A stretch of 64,000 nt of DNA from assembly GCA_049325475.1 (NCBI GenBank), contig JBMOLN010000002.1:1-64000 (forward strand). The letters run 5' to 3'. Source of the stretch: MWCR01 sp049325475. GTDB taxonomy: Bacteria; Patescibacteriota; Patescibacteriia; 2-12-FULL-60-25. A program made the translations under genes and the position numbers. The notes beneath the pieces are model-generated. The model was not told the DNA's origin. It worked only from the letters and a program-made list of their open reading frames with translations, and ran no database searches. Shown in pieces: positions 51,187 through 59,647 of the stretch (the first letter of the stretch is position 1; every line of letters begins with the position of its first letter).

Positions 51187-52464
51187 ATGTGGGATAAATT
51201 ATTACGAGCTTGGAAAGTTAAAGAAGTGCGCAATGGTCTGTTGTTTGTTTTAGCCATGATGGTGCTTTTTAGAATAACCGCTCATATACCATTGCCCGGA
51301 GTCGATTTGGTCGCATTGAAACAGTTTTTTGAGTCAAATCAGGTTTTAGGCATGTTGAGTTTGTTTTCCGGCGGAACAATCAGCAATTTTTCGGTTGTTG
51401 CTTTGGGAGTGGCGCCATATATTACGGCAAGTATTATTTTTCAGCTTTTGGTGATGATTGTTCCCAAATTGGAAGAGATTCAAAAAGAAGGCGAGCAAGG
51501 TCAGAAAAAAATAACACAATGGACCCGGTTGTTGACGGTGCCGTTGGCGGTTTTACAATCTTTCGCATTAATTTCATTGCTTAGGCAGTCGCAATTGCAG
51601 ATAGTGGAGAATTTGGATACGATGCATTTGATTACATTGATAGCCACGGTGACGGCCGGAACCGTATTTTTAATGTGGATGGGTGAATTGATTTCAGAAA
51701 AAAAGGTGGGTAATGGAATTTCGCTTATGATTTTTGCCGGCATCTTGGCCAGCTTGCCATCGTCATTTTCGAATTTTTTAGTGACGTACGATTCTTCGCA
51801 GTGGTTGTATGTGGCGGCGTATGTTTTAGTGGCTGTAATAACCGTTGTGGGAGTGGTTTACGTCAATGAAGCAATAAGAAATATTCCGGTGCAATACGCC
51901 AGGCAGGTGAGAGGCATGGGAACATTGTCGGGAGGCGTAACAACTCAATTACCGTTAAAATTGATCATGGCCGGGGTGATTCCAATTATTTTTGCGATTT
52001 CATTATTGTTATTTCCGTCATTGGTCGGCCAGTTTTTTGCACAGGCGCAGACAGAGTGGATCGCCAATGCGGCAAGATGGGTTTTGACAGCCATGCAAAA
52101 TCAATTGGTTTATGGCGGATTGTATTTCGGTTTGGTTTTTGTATTCGTGTATTTTTACACATCGGTCATTTTTCATCCGGATCGAATTGCCGAGAATTTA
52201 CAAAAACAAGGCGGATTTATTCCAGGGATAAGACCCGGCAAACCGACTGCTGAATATTTGCAATTGGTAATCAACAGATTGAATTTATTCGGCGCGTTGT
52301 TTTTAGGCGCAATCGCCGTAATGCCGTTAATGGTGCAAGGAACCGGAGGATCTGCGGCTTTAGCAATCGGAGGCACTTCATTGCTGATTGTGGTTTCGGT
52401 TGTGATTGAGTCGGTTAAGCAGATTGAAGCGCAGGTGACCATGAGGCAGTACGATGCGTATTAG
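51187..52464 (+). CDS. secY: Preprotein translocase subunit SecY
   Basis: A 425-residue, ten-helix channel protein of the Sec translocon. RITAHIPLPGVD, ALGVAPYITASIIFQLL, EGEQGQKKITQWTRLL and GGFIPGIRPGKPTAEYL are conserved. Complete length. SD-less ATG. Confidence 0.97.
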   Translation: MWDKLLRAWKVKEVRNGLLFVLAMMVLFRITAHIPLPGVDLVALKQFFESNQVLGMLSLFSGGTISNFSVVALGVAPYITASIIFQLLVMIVPKLEEIQKEGEQGQKKITQWTRLLTVPLAVLQSFALISLLRQSQLQIVENLDTMHLITLIATVTAGTVFLMWMGELISEKKVGNGISLMIFAGILASLPSSFSNFLVTYDSSQWLYVAAYVLVAVITVVGVVYVNEAIRNIPVQYARQVRGMGTLSGGVTTQLPLKLIMAGVIPIIFAISLLLFPSLVGQFFAQAQTEWIANAARWVLTAMQNQLVYGGLYFGLVFVFVYFYTSVIFHPDRIAENLQKQGGFIPGIRPGKPTAEYLQLVINRLNLFGALFLGAIAVMPLMVQGTGGSAALAIGGTSLLIVVSVVIESVKQIEAQVTMRQYDAY

Positions 52465-52550
52465 ATAGACTCTAGACTCTAGATGCTAGATGCAAGCTAA
52501 AAGCTAAAGGATTGATGAAACAATTAAAAAATGCAAAAATGAAAAGATGA

Positions 52551-52580
52551 AAAAAGACCGTCGTTGAGGCGGTTTTTTTG
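52551..52580 (+). terminator. Possible terminator after secY
   Basis: ACCG-C/G-CGGT imperfect stem followed by a T-run. Confidence 0.6.
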
Positions 52581-52619
52581 GTTGATGAAACTGTGCTATT
52601 ATTTGAGTCCCGGCAGGAT

Positions 52620-53435
52620 ATGAAAAGTAAAAATGATAAGCCGAAATGGAATTTTGCTTACGCAATGATCTGCGCTGCTATTTTTGTTGCTGTTTTTTTT
52701 GTGTATTTGGTTTTTAAGCGGAATGTTTATCAATTGCCGGCTTTGATTGTTTGGATGGAGGTTGGTTTGGGGATTGTGTTGCTTTTTTTAATGCTGATCT
52801 CGATGGTAAAGAAAAAGATATCTTTACTGTGGTGGGAGGCTATGATGCTGGTGCTGGTTTTGGCCGGAGTTTGGATTTTTGCGATCGCTGTATTTCCTTT
52901 ATGGATTGGGATTAGCACGGCGGCAATTTTGATTTTGCTGGCTTTTTTTTGGCCGCTGACAATATTCAATAATCTAATGGCTATCGCCGGTGTCTTGGGT
53001 ATAAGTATGGTTATCGCTTGGCAGTTTCCATATATCGTAACTTTGTTTTGCGTGCTCGGGGTTTTGTTGTACGATTATTATCGATCGAATGAAGCGGGTT
53101 TGGCGAGTTTATATTATGATGCCTGGAAAGCCAATATAATACCGGGTTTTTTATTGCCCGGAGAATTCGGCGGGTGGCTTGTCAGAGTGGAGAAAGTATG
53201 GAAACCTGGTGTTGGTCATATAAGCAGTTTTTTGCCTTTTATTGCGATGGCCGTGATGGCTTTGCATATCATGGTCTGGGGAGGGTTTTGGTGGTATGCG
53301 GTTTATGCGGGTTTAATATTAACGGTCGGCGTTAAGTTTTCATCCATATCCGCAAAAAAGCTGTTTGAGCCATGGTTATTTTTAGCGCCCGGATTGGCGG
53401 TTTATCTGGTTTTTGGAATGATTAATTATTTATGA
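52620..53435 (+). CDS. Presenilin/signal-peptide-peptidase-like membrane protein lacking one catalytic Asp
   Basis: A 271-residue protein with about nine hydrophobic segments. In the C-terminal half, LLYDYYRSN (YD of helix 6), KPGVGHISSFLPF (position of GxGD in helix 7, here GVGH) and LAPGLAVY (position of PAL) follow the order of presenilin-type aspartyl proteases. The second aspartate is replaced by histidine, so it may be inactive, or the assignment may be wrong. It lies between secY and adk and overlaps adk by 4 bases. Confidence 0.5.
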   Translation: MKSKNDKPKWNFAYAMICAAIFVAVFFVYLVFKRNVYQLPALIVWMEVGLGIVLLFLMLISMVKKKISLLWWEAMMLVLVLAGVWIFAIAVFPLWIGISTAAILILLAFFWPLTIFNNLMAIAGVLGISMVIAWQFPYIVTLFCVLGVLLYDYYRSNEAGLASLYYDAWKANIIPGFLLPGEFGGWLVRVEKVWKPGVGHISSFLPFIAMAVMALHIMVWGGFWWYAVYAGLILTVGVKFSSISAKKLFEPWLFLAPGLAVYLVFGMINYL

Positions 53436-54091
53436 GGAAAAAGAACTTACAAGCGGTGATATTTGGACCTCAGGGCTGCGGCAAAGGCACGCAGGGCATT
53501 TTATTGTCCGATAGATTTTCCGTACCGATTGTCGGTGCCGGAGATTTATTCAGAGCGGAAATGGCCCAAGAATCAAAATTGGGAGAATTGGTTGGAGAAT
53601 ATGTAAAACAAGGTTTGCTTGCCCCGGATGAGCTTGTGAATGCCGTTATGGCCAAACAATTGAAGAAATTAAATTTGGAAAAGGGTTTTGTTTTGGACGG
53701 ATATCCCAGAAATGTAGAGCAAGCCCAGCAGCTGGATAGAATATTAAAAATTAATCTGGCGATACAAATTAAGATTGATGATAAAGAGGTTTTAAAAAGG
53801 CTGGAGGGCAGAATACAGTGCCCCAAATGCAAGACCGTATATCATGAAAAGGATTCGCCGCCAGCCAAAAAGAACACGTGTTCGCTTTGTCAGGGCGAGT
53901 TGATCAAGAGGGCTGATGATACAAAGGATGTAATTTTACAAAGGCTCAAAGCGTATCATTTGTTAACGGCTCCTTTGGCCGGATATTACCGCGAGAAGGG
54001 CAATTTGCTGGTAATTCATGGCGGGCAAGCAATTCCCTATGTATTTGAGGATATTATCAAGAAAATTGCCAAATTGGGCTTTATTAATTAG
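53432..54091 (+). CDS. adk: Adenylate kinase, zinc-lid form
   Basis: A 219-residue enzyme that interconverts AMP + ATP and 2 ADP. P-loop GPQGCGKGT (12-20), GFVLDGYPRN and a lid with CPKC and CSLC that binds zinc. ATGA overlap with the upstream gene implies coupling. secY-adk-map is the usual order. Confidence 0.95.
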   Translation: MRKKNLQAVIFGPQGCGKGTQGILLSDRFSVPIVGAGDLFRAEMAQESKLGELVGEYVKQGLLAPDELVNAVMAKQLKKLNLEKGFVLDGYPRNVEQAQQLDRILKINLAIQIKIDDKEVLKRLEGRIQCPKCKTVYHEKDSPPAKKNTCSLCQGELIKRADDTKDVILQRLKAYHLLTAPLAGYYREKGNLLVIHGGQAIPYVFEDIIKKIAKLGFIN

Positions 54092-54125
54092 AGTACTAAG
54101 TACTAAGTACTAAGTGCTAAGTGCC
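54088..54125. repeat. Heptanucleotide tract (ACTAAGT type)
   Basis: ACTAAGT repeated three times, then GCTAAGT and GCCAGGT, between adk and map. Confidence 0.85.
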
Positions 54126-54143
54126 AGGTACAAAGTTGTAAGT

Positions 54144-54923
54144 ATGATTAGGATAAAGACAGCGGAAGAGATTGAGAAGATGAAGAGCGGCGGAGTGATT
54201 CTGTCGCGGGTTTTGAGTTTGCTGGTAAAAAATTGCGTTGCGGGAGCGAATACCGAGGATTTGGATCGTTTGGCTCAAGAGGAGATAAAAAAGGCCGGGG
54301 GCGAGCCGTCTTTTTTGAATTATCAGATACATAGTTCGGATCCGCCATATCCTTCGGCGGTATGTATCTCAATAAATGATGAAGTTGTTCATGGTCCGGC
54401 TACGCCAAACAGGGTTATTAAAGATGGCGATGTGGTGAAATTGGATATAGGGCTTTGGTATGAAGGAATGGCTACAGATATGGCTTGCACTGTTTTGGTT
54501 GGCAATGTGCCGGAGATTGCACGTGAGCTTTCGGCTGATACGCGAAAGTCATTAGAGATGGCTTTGGAAACCGTTCATGAGGGATCATGGCTGCATGCTA
54601 TCGGTAAGACCATTCAGGATTGTCTGGAACCAAAAGGATATGGGATTGTGCGTGATTTGGTGGGTCATGGAGTAGGATATAAAGTTCATGAGGAGCCTCA
54701 GATTCCGCATTTTCATGATCGGAGATTGCCGCCCGTAAAATTAAAAGCCGGAATGTGCCTTGCGATTGAGCCTATGGTGGCGGCCGGTGATTGGAGAGTG
54801 AAGCAAAAGGATGACGGCTGGACGATTATTACAGCGGATGGATCTTTGGCTGCTCACTGGGAAGTAACCATTTGTGTTACGCATGACGGGTATGAGCTGA
54901 TTACGCCGTGGCCGACAACTTAA
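54144..54923 (+). CDS. map: Methionine aminopeptidase, type I
   Basis: A 259-residue dimetal enzyme that removes N-terminal Met. The metal ligands lie in LDIGLWYEGMATDMACTV (two Asp), GHGVGYKVHEEP (His), AIEPMV (Glu) and AAHWEVT (Glu). I start at MIRIKTAEEIEKM because upstream codons are repeat sequence. Confidence 0.95.
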   Translation: MIRIKTAEEIEKMKSGGVILSRVLSLLVKNCVAGANTEDLDRLAQEEIKKAGGEPSFLNYQIHSSDPPYPSAVCISINDEVVHGPATPNRVIKDGDVVKLDIGLWYEGMATDMACTVLVGNVPEIARELSADTRKSLEMALETVHEGSWLHAIGKTIQDCLEPKGYGIVRDLVGHGVGYKVHEEPQIPHFHDRRLPPVKLKAGMCLAIEPMVAAGDWRVKQKDDGWTIITADGSLAAHWEVTICVTHDGYELITPWPTT

Positions 54924-54924
54924 A

Positions 54925-55030
54925 TAACAGATAATAAAGAACAAAGAATAAAAGATGAAGAATAAAGTCCTAGTCGAGAGTCCTAGTTGTAGTTGCTAGA
55001 TACGAAATACGAAATACTAATTACCAAATA
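54925..55030. repeat. Heptanucleotide tracts (AATAACA and ATACGAA types)
   Basis: Two successive tracts: AATAACA/GATAATA/AAGAACA and then ATACGAA, ATACGAA, ATACTAA, TTACCAA, ATACCAA. They end at the TCGC-CAAG-GCGA motif (55043-55054). Confidence 0.85.
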
Positions 55031-55113
55031 CCAATGCAGAAATCGCCAAGGCGATATTATAATAATATTCATTGACGCTGTACGCGGTATGTTGTACGCG
55101 GTACGATAAGTAT

Positions 55114-55509
55114 ATGAGAATTTTAGGAATTGATTACGGGGAGCGCAAGGTAGGAGTCGCTTTGGGAGACACGGAGTCCAAAATCGCTTCGCCGTGGGTG
55201 ATTTTGGAAAATGAAGGTCATGGCGAAACGATTAAACAGATAAAATTAATTTGCGAACGCGAGCAAGTTGACAGAGTTGTTGTTGGAATACCCCATGACA
55301 TGCGCAATCCGCAGAGCGAAACCGTACAGGCCGGGAATGTGCGACGGTTTATTTTGGATTTGCGCAGTATAGGAATGCCGGTGGATGAGATTGATGAAAT
55401 GCTTTCAACCGCTCAAGCACAGCATGCGGTGCAGCAATCCGGTGCGCTTGAGGATGATGCGGTAGCGGCAGCAATTCTATTGCAGTCATATTTAGATAAA
55501 CAAAAATAA
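55114..55509 (+). CDS. ruvX: Holliday junction resolvase-like RuvX (YqgF)
   Basis: A 131-residue RNase H-fold protein, also linked to pre-16S rRNA maturation. MRILGIDYGERKVGVALGD carries the first catalytic Asp; VVGIPHDM and EDDAVAAAILLQ the others. The start is set by the family N-terminus; upstream sequence is GTACGCG-type repeat. Confidence 0.92.
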   Translation: MRILGIDYGERKVGVALGDTESKIASPWVILENEGHGETIKQIKLICEREQVDRVVVGIPHDMRNPQSETVQAGNVRRFILDLRSIGMPVDEIDEMLSTAQAQHAVQQSGALEDDAVAAAILLQSYLDKQK

Positions 55510-55570
55510 TTCAAAATGCAAAGTTCAAAATGCAAAATGTTTGAATCGCTTGCGCGATATTATTTATATG
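55510..55570. repeat. Heptanucleotide tract plus TCGC-TTGC-GCGA motif
   Basis: CAAAATG, CAAAGTT, CAAAATG, CAAAATG in register, then the palindromic motif at 55546-55557. Confidence 0.85.
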
Positions 55571-55627
55571 ATTAATGCTTCGGTTTTTGTTTATTTTGAT
55601 TTTTGGTTTTTGAATTTTGAATTGTAA

Positions 55628-56437
55628 ATGAGTTATATCAGAGATGAAGTGATTGTGTTAAAAAAGATGCCGTTTAGGGAATATGACCGGCAGTATGTTT
55701 TATATGGGAAAGATTATGGTTTGCTCATCGCTGTGGCGCGCGGATCCATGAAAATTCAAGCCAAGCAAGCGGCGCAGTTAGAGCCTTTGCATTTTGCTGA
55801 TGTGATGATCGCCAAGGGAAAAGCTTATGATCATTTGGCGGTGGCTATCAGCGCAGGTAAAGATCATAAATTGAAAAATTTGAGTTCTTATGCGGCGGCG
55901 GGTGCTTTTGCGGATTTTTGTTTGCATTTGTTGCGTCCCGGGGTTGCGGATGACAGGATTTTTGAGTTATGGGAGGAGTTATTAAGGACATTGTCCAAAT
56001 TGGACGCAGAGCTATCGTCATTGCGCGCGGAGCTGGTTTATGCGGCCGCGGTGTTAAAGTTTTTGGATTTATTGGGTTATGGCCCAATGCTCAAGATTTG
56101 CGGAGCATGCGGGCAGGTTGCAGGGCCAACCGATGTTTTTTATGCGCCGGATCATAATGGGTTGATTTGTCAAGATTGTCAGCCCAAGCAAAATCAGGCT
56201 CTAATCCGCTTAGAAGCGCGGGCTGTGGTTTTACTGGGATTTTTGCGTACGGCGTCATTAAGCGATGTTTTGCGCGTGACTGCGCCCATTGCGATGCTGC
56301 AGACAGTCATAGCGCTGACGCGCGAGATCAGCAAACATGCGCCGTTTGAATTTGAACCGCATGGATTCCGCTCTATAGCGGAATTAATAACCAATAACCA
56401 ACAAAACAATCATCAAAAAATAAACAACAACCAATAA
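55628..56437 (+). CDS. recO: DNA repair protein RecO
   Basis: A 269-residue protein that loads RecA with RecR. N-terminal OB fold (RDEVIVLKKMPFREYDRQYV), helical middle and a zinc finger with CGAC and CQDC. The last 20 residues (N/Q/H-rich, ITNNQQNNHQKINNNQ) are encoded by the AATAACC-type repeat that continues into the following spacer, so the C-terminus is repeat-derived. Confidence 0.9.
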   Translation: MSYIRDEVIVLKKMPFREYDRQYVLYGKDYGLLIAVARGSMKIQAKQAAQLEPLHFADVMIAKGKAYDHLAVAISAGKDHKLKNLSSYAAAGAFADFCLHLLRPGVADDRIFELWEELLRTLSKLDAELSSLRAELVYAAAVLKFLDLLGYGPMLKICGACGQVAGPTDVFYAPDHNGLICQDCQPKQNQALIRLEARAVVLLGFLRTASLSDVLRVTAPIAMLQTVIALTREISKHAPFEFEPHGFRSIAELITNNQQNNHQKINNNQ

Positions 56438-56735
56438 AATCCACGCCGTCCGAGGGGATCCCGTCAATAATATATTTTTAATAAGTGCGGGACAATAACC
56501 AATGATTAAAACTCAAATTCCAAGGACACAAGATACAAACAATAAATCACAAATTCCAAATATCAAAATTTAAACGAATTACAAATTTCAAACATCACAA
56601 ACATCCGTTTTGTGAATTGAGTATTGTGATTTGAAAGTTGTTCGGAGGTTGGATTTTGAATTCTTGGGATTTAATTTTTTAGTTATTTGTTGTTATTGGT
56701 TATTGGAGCTTGGTGATTGGTTATTTATTTAATAG
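56438..56735. repeat. Intergenic heptanucleotide tracts
   Basis: About 56505-56610 parses as ATACAAA, CAATAAA, TCACAAA, TTCCAAA, TATCAAA, ATTTAAA; 56610-56735 as GAATTGA, GTATTGT, GATTTGA and TGGTTAT, TGGAGCT, TGGTGAT, TGGTTAT. The first half has CAAA-type cores and the second half the complementary TTG-type cores, so the two halves form a loose inverted pair. Confidence 0.8.
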
Positions 56736-56764
56736 TTGACTACAAATGGGATTTGAGTAAGAAT
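56736..56764 (+). promoter_or_regulatory. Promoter of asnS
   Basis: TTGACT (56736-56741) and TAAGAA/AAGAAT (56758-56764), 16-17 bp spacer. The ATG at 56763 lies in the -10, so the start must be 56775. Confidence 0.65.
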
Positions 56765-56774
56765 GTTTCATATT

Positions 56775-58067
56775 ATGGCAAAATTAATATCACAGTTTCT
56801 CGAGCTGGTCGGGCAAGAAGTGGAGGTTAAAGGCTGGGCGTATAATGTCCGTTCCAGCGGCAAGATTACATTTTTGCAGGTCCGTGATGGGTCGGGATTC
56901 GTGCAGGCTGTTATCGTTCAGAATCAAGTTGATGAAGCAACTTGGGCGGCTGCGACTGAAGTGACAATTGAGTCATCGGTTGCAATTACGGGGGAAGTGA
57001 CAAAACATCCCAAGCAAGAAGGCGTTTATGAGCTGCAGGTTAAATCGCTCAAGTTGATTCAGAAGTCTGAAGAATATCCGATCGGTAAAAAAGAGCATGG
57101 GCCGGATTTTTTGCTGGATAATCGACATCTGTGGTTAAGGGCTCAATCGCAATGGGCTATCCAGCGTGTGCGCGATGAAATAATAAGTGCAACTTACGAC
57201 TGGTTTCATCAGAATAATTTTGTAAAATTTGATTCGCCGATTTTGACGCCGAGCGCTTGCGAGGGAACAACAGAATTGTTTGAGATTGATTATTTTGAGG
57301 AGCGCAAAGCGTATTTATCGCAATCGGGCCAGCTTTATTTGGAAGCGGCGATCGCATCACTCGGAAGAGTATTTGATTTCGGGCCGGTGTTTCGCGCGGA
57401 GAAATCGAAAACCAGAAGACATCTTACAGAGTTTTGGATGATGGATGCGGAGGCGGCTTTTGTGGAGCATGAAGAAAATTTAAAAATTCAGGAAGAGCTT
57501 ATATCGTATATCGTGAAACGTGTTATCGCGAATCGTCAGACAGAACTTAAAATCCTCGAGAGAGATGTGGAGCCGCTTAAAAAAGTGCAAGCTCCGTTTG
57601 AGAGGATGACGCATGCGGAGGCGATTGCCATCTTGCGTAAGCAGGGATCGGATATTGGCGATATGGATGATTTGGGAGCTGATGATGAAACCATTTTGAC
57701 CAAGATGTATGAGAAGCCGATATTTATTGAGAAGTATCCGGCCGCGGTGAAAGCGTTTTATATGAAGAGAGATCCGAGTGACCCAACGCGTGTGTTGAAT
57801 GCGGATTTGCTGGCGCCGGAAGGTTATGGAGAAATTATCGGCGGATCACAGCGTGAGGATGATTATGAGCAGTTGCTTGCACGAATACGCGAGCATAACT
57901 TGCCGGAAGAGGCGTTTGGGTGGTATTTGGATTTACGTAAATATGGATCGGCTCCGCATAGCGGATTTGGTTATGGTCTGGAACGGCTTGTGGCGTGGAT
58001 TTGCGGTCTGCATCATGTGAGGGAAACGATTCCGTTTCCGAGGTTGATGAACCGACTTGAACCCTGA
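56775..58067 (+). CDS. asnS: Asparaginyl-tRNA synthetase
   Basis: A 430-residue class II synthetase. The N-terminal OB anticodon-binding domain (VEVKGWAYNVRSSGKITFLQ) is followed by the catalytic core: TPSACEGTTELFEID, motif 2 FRAEKSKTRRHLTEFWMMD, EIIGGSQREDDYE and motif 3 GFGYGLERLVAW. These favour AsnRS over AspRS. The start at MAKLISQF is supported by the promoter position. Confidence 0.93.
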   Translation: MAKLISQFLELVGQEVEVKGWAYNVRSSGKITFLQVRDGSGFVQAVIVQNQVDEATWAAATEVTIESSVAITGEVTKHPKQEGVYELQVKSLKLIQKSEEYPIGKKEHGPDFLLDNRHLWLRAQSQWAIQRVRDEIISATYDWFHQNNFVKFDSPILTPSACEGTTELFEIDYFEERKAYLSQSGQLYLEAAIASLGRVFDFGPVFRAEKSKTRRHLTEFWMMDAEAAFVEHEENLKIQEELISYIVKRVIANRQTELKILERDVEPLKKVQAPFERMTHAEAIAILRKQGSDIGDMDDLGADDETILTKMYEKPIFIEKYPAAVKAFYMKRDPSDPTRVLNADLLAPEGYGEIIGGSQREDDYEQLLARIREHNLPEEAFGWYLDLRKYGSAPHSGFGYGLERLVAWICGLHHVRETIPFPRLMNRLEP

Positions 58068-58107
58068 ACCTCGAACTTCGAACTTCGAACTTCGAACTTC
58101 GAATTCT
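58058..58107. repeat. Heptanucleotide tract (CGAACTT type)
   Basis: CGAACCT and then four CGAACTT and CGAATTC in register, starting at the asnS stop codon. Confidence 0.9.
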
Positions 58108-58504
58108 GAAAAACCAAATCCCTCTAAATCTCCCTTTCTTCCACCTGCGCACGAGGCTTCAGTGGACCATGCAAGGGAGACTTGTTGTTTTAGCCCCTCC
58201 TTGAGAAAGGAGGGGAAGGGGGTGGATTTGGGTCGTGCTTACGGGGAGTTGCGTGGATGGTGATTTCCGCTTAACAAAGCGGTTTTTTGGTTATCTGGTT
58301 TGCTGTTGTCAAATTTTCAGTCAATCTTGACTTTTTGGCTAGGTTGTGCTTAAATTTGATATTCGAACTTTATACTTAGAACTTGGAAAATGGAACTGGG
58401 AACATGAACGTTTGTCCGTGAACCTGTAACTCCGTTTATAACGAGCCGATTCTGGTTAACGGAAAAACGGAACCACGGGACAACGCAACAAAAGGAGAAA
58501 AGAC
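58108..58504. other. Intergenic region between asnS and the AAA+ cluster
   Basis: Holds a C/G-rich hairpin (CCCCTCCTT/AAGGAGGGG, 58194-58215), the asnS terminator (58267-58290), and a heptanucleotide tract of (N)TGGAAC/TTAGAAC type (about 58365-58435). Just before the first gene of the next cluster, CTGGTTAACGG and CCACGGGACAACG resemble parts of the later leader repeats. Confidence 0.65.
58267..58290 (+). terminator. Terminator of asnS
   Basis: CCGCTT, AACA, AAGCGG plus six T. Confidence 0.75.
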
Positions 58505-59083
58505 ATGCCATGCTTTCACTACTCTGCGCAGATAGCGAATCAAGCCATCAAGGTTGATCGGCGCAATTATGTGCGCAAGCAAGCAGTTTCGGGAACTGCC
58601 AATGGAGCAGAAGCCGTTTTGAGCCATCTGGAAGTTGAGCATCCGGAAGTGGCCAAGAAGCTGCGTTCGTTGAATTGGGAATCGATTGTTCAGTTTACTG
58701 CCAAGGCAGCCTTGGAGCGCGCTACAAAACGGATCGGTGCCAAGGTTGGTGCGGAGTTTGAGCTCAAGCAACATCCGGGCTATGAGCAGACAGGCGCTTT
58801 GCCCTCGGGCGAGTTGCTGGGTGTACTCAAGTATCGCAATGGCGCTGATGAGGTACAAGTTGGGCTGATGGCCAATGGCACTGAACTTTCTTTTATTGTT
58901 GAGCAGTATGATCAGGAGCGTAACGCTACTGTTGTTGCTAAACTTCAGAAGGAGCTGGAAACCGCTTATCGTGAAGAGTCGGTGAAGAACGTTTTGCGCC
59001 TTTTGGGCGGTGAAGTTGAGGAAGAGAGGGGTGCAGCCCAAACCGTTGTTTTTTCCACCAAGATAAGAGGAGGTTTGAAATGA
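58505..59083 (+). CDS. DUF1257 (Ycf35)-like protein
   Basis: A 192-residue protein. The C-terminal half (about 100-165), with GVLKYRNGADEVQVGLMANG and KLQKELETAYREESVKNVLR, matches my knowledge of the DUF1257/Ycf35 fold; GGEV follows, as does the family's final strand. The N-terminal half is longer than in cyanobacterial Ycf35. The family is of unknown function, and in cyanobacteria and plastids it is known alongside the AAA protein Ycf46. AAAGGAG precedes the ATG. The stop overlaps the next start (ATGA). Confidence 0.6.
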   Translation: MPCFHYSAQIANQAIKVDRRNYVRKQAVSGTANGAEAVLSHLEVEHPEVAKKLRSLNWESIVQFTAKAALERATKRIGAKVGAEFELKQHPGYEQTGALPSGELLGVLKYRNGADEVQVGLMANGTELSFIVEQYDQERNATVVAKLQKELETAYREESVKNVLRLLGGEVEEERGAAQTVVFSTKIRGGLK

Positions 59084-59337
59084 GCGGTCATCATTTTGAT
59101 CTCAAGGTCATCATTGCGCCGGACGGCAAGCTGGAAGTTGATGCTTCGCATCCTCACATCCACGGCCATGACCATGCGGCTGATATAGAGGGCACCAAGC
59201 TCTCCAAAGAAACTGATGCGGCCATGAGAGCGGCGTTGGCAATCATGGGAATTGAGATTGAGGATACATCCGGCGGGCCCAAGCCCAAGCAACCGAATGG
59301 TGTGCCCGAGGGGACGCCGCATAAACATCGGCACTGA
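59080..59337 (+). CDS. DUF2997-like small protein, His-rich
   Basis: An 85-residue protein. FDLKVIIAPDGKLEVD, then a GTKLSKETDAAMRAALAIMG helix, fits the short DUF2997 pattern (strand, PDG turn, G, helix). It differs by a histidine-rich insert (HPHIHGHDH) and tail (TPHKHRH) that could bind metal. It overlaps the previous gene by 4 bases and has its own AGGAGG site, so the two are produced together. Confidence 0.5.
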   Translation: MSGHHFDLKVIIAPDGKLEVDASHPHIHGHDHAADIEGTKLSKETDAAMRAALAIMGIEIEDTSGGPKPKQPNGVPEGTPHKHRH

Positions 59338-59346
59338 CATTGACGT

Positions 59347-59444
59347 TGCACGTCCCACGTCCCACGTCCCACGTCGTTCCCTCCTTCGCTGAAGCTTTGG
59401 AGGGCAGGCATCCCAATCGTCCCACGTCGGAGTGCGGACTACGG
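59347..59444. repeat. Leader module A, copy 1
   Basis: CCCACGT heptamers followed by CCTCCTTCGCTGAAGCTTTG and GGAGGGCAGGC, which can form a CCTCC/GGAGG stem. A close copy lies at 61381-61486. Confidence 0.8.
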
Positions 59445-59618
59445 ATTTCGAATTCAAAACGTATTCCAGTACTCCCGTTGAACCGTATTCCGGACAACTG
59501 GTTAACGGGACCACGGGTTAACGTGATTTGAGACCTGATTCTTGAAACTTGAATCTTCCGCAAGGTACTTGCGGACTTTTAACTCGCTTTTGACGAAAGT
59601 CGAGGGCGGATGAGAAGA
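59445..59618 (+). repeat. Leader module B, copy 1 (174 bp direct repeat)
   Basis: Reads the same, base for base by eye, as 60490-60663. It contains the hairpin CCGCAAG-GTA-CTTGCGG and a second stem (CTCGCTTT/AAAG-CGAG, or GAC-GAAA-GTC with a GNRA loop) about 60 bases before the start codon of a propeller-like gene. A short frame MNLTKGV (from 59621) follows and stops just before the ATG at 59648. Confidence 0.9.
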
Positions 59619-59647
59619 GAATGAACCTTACAAAAGGAGTCTGAATA

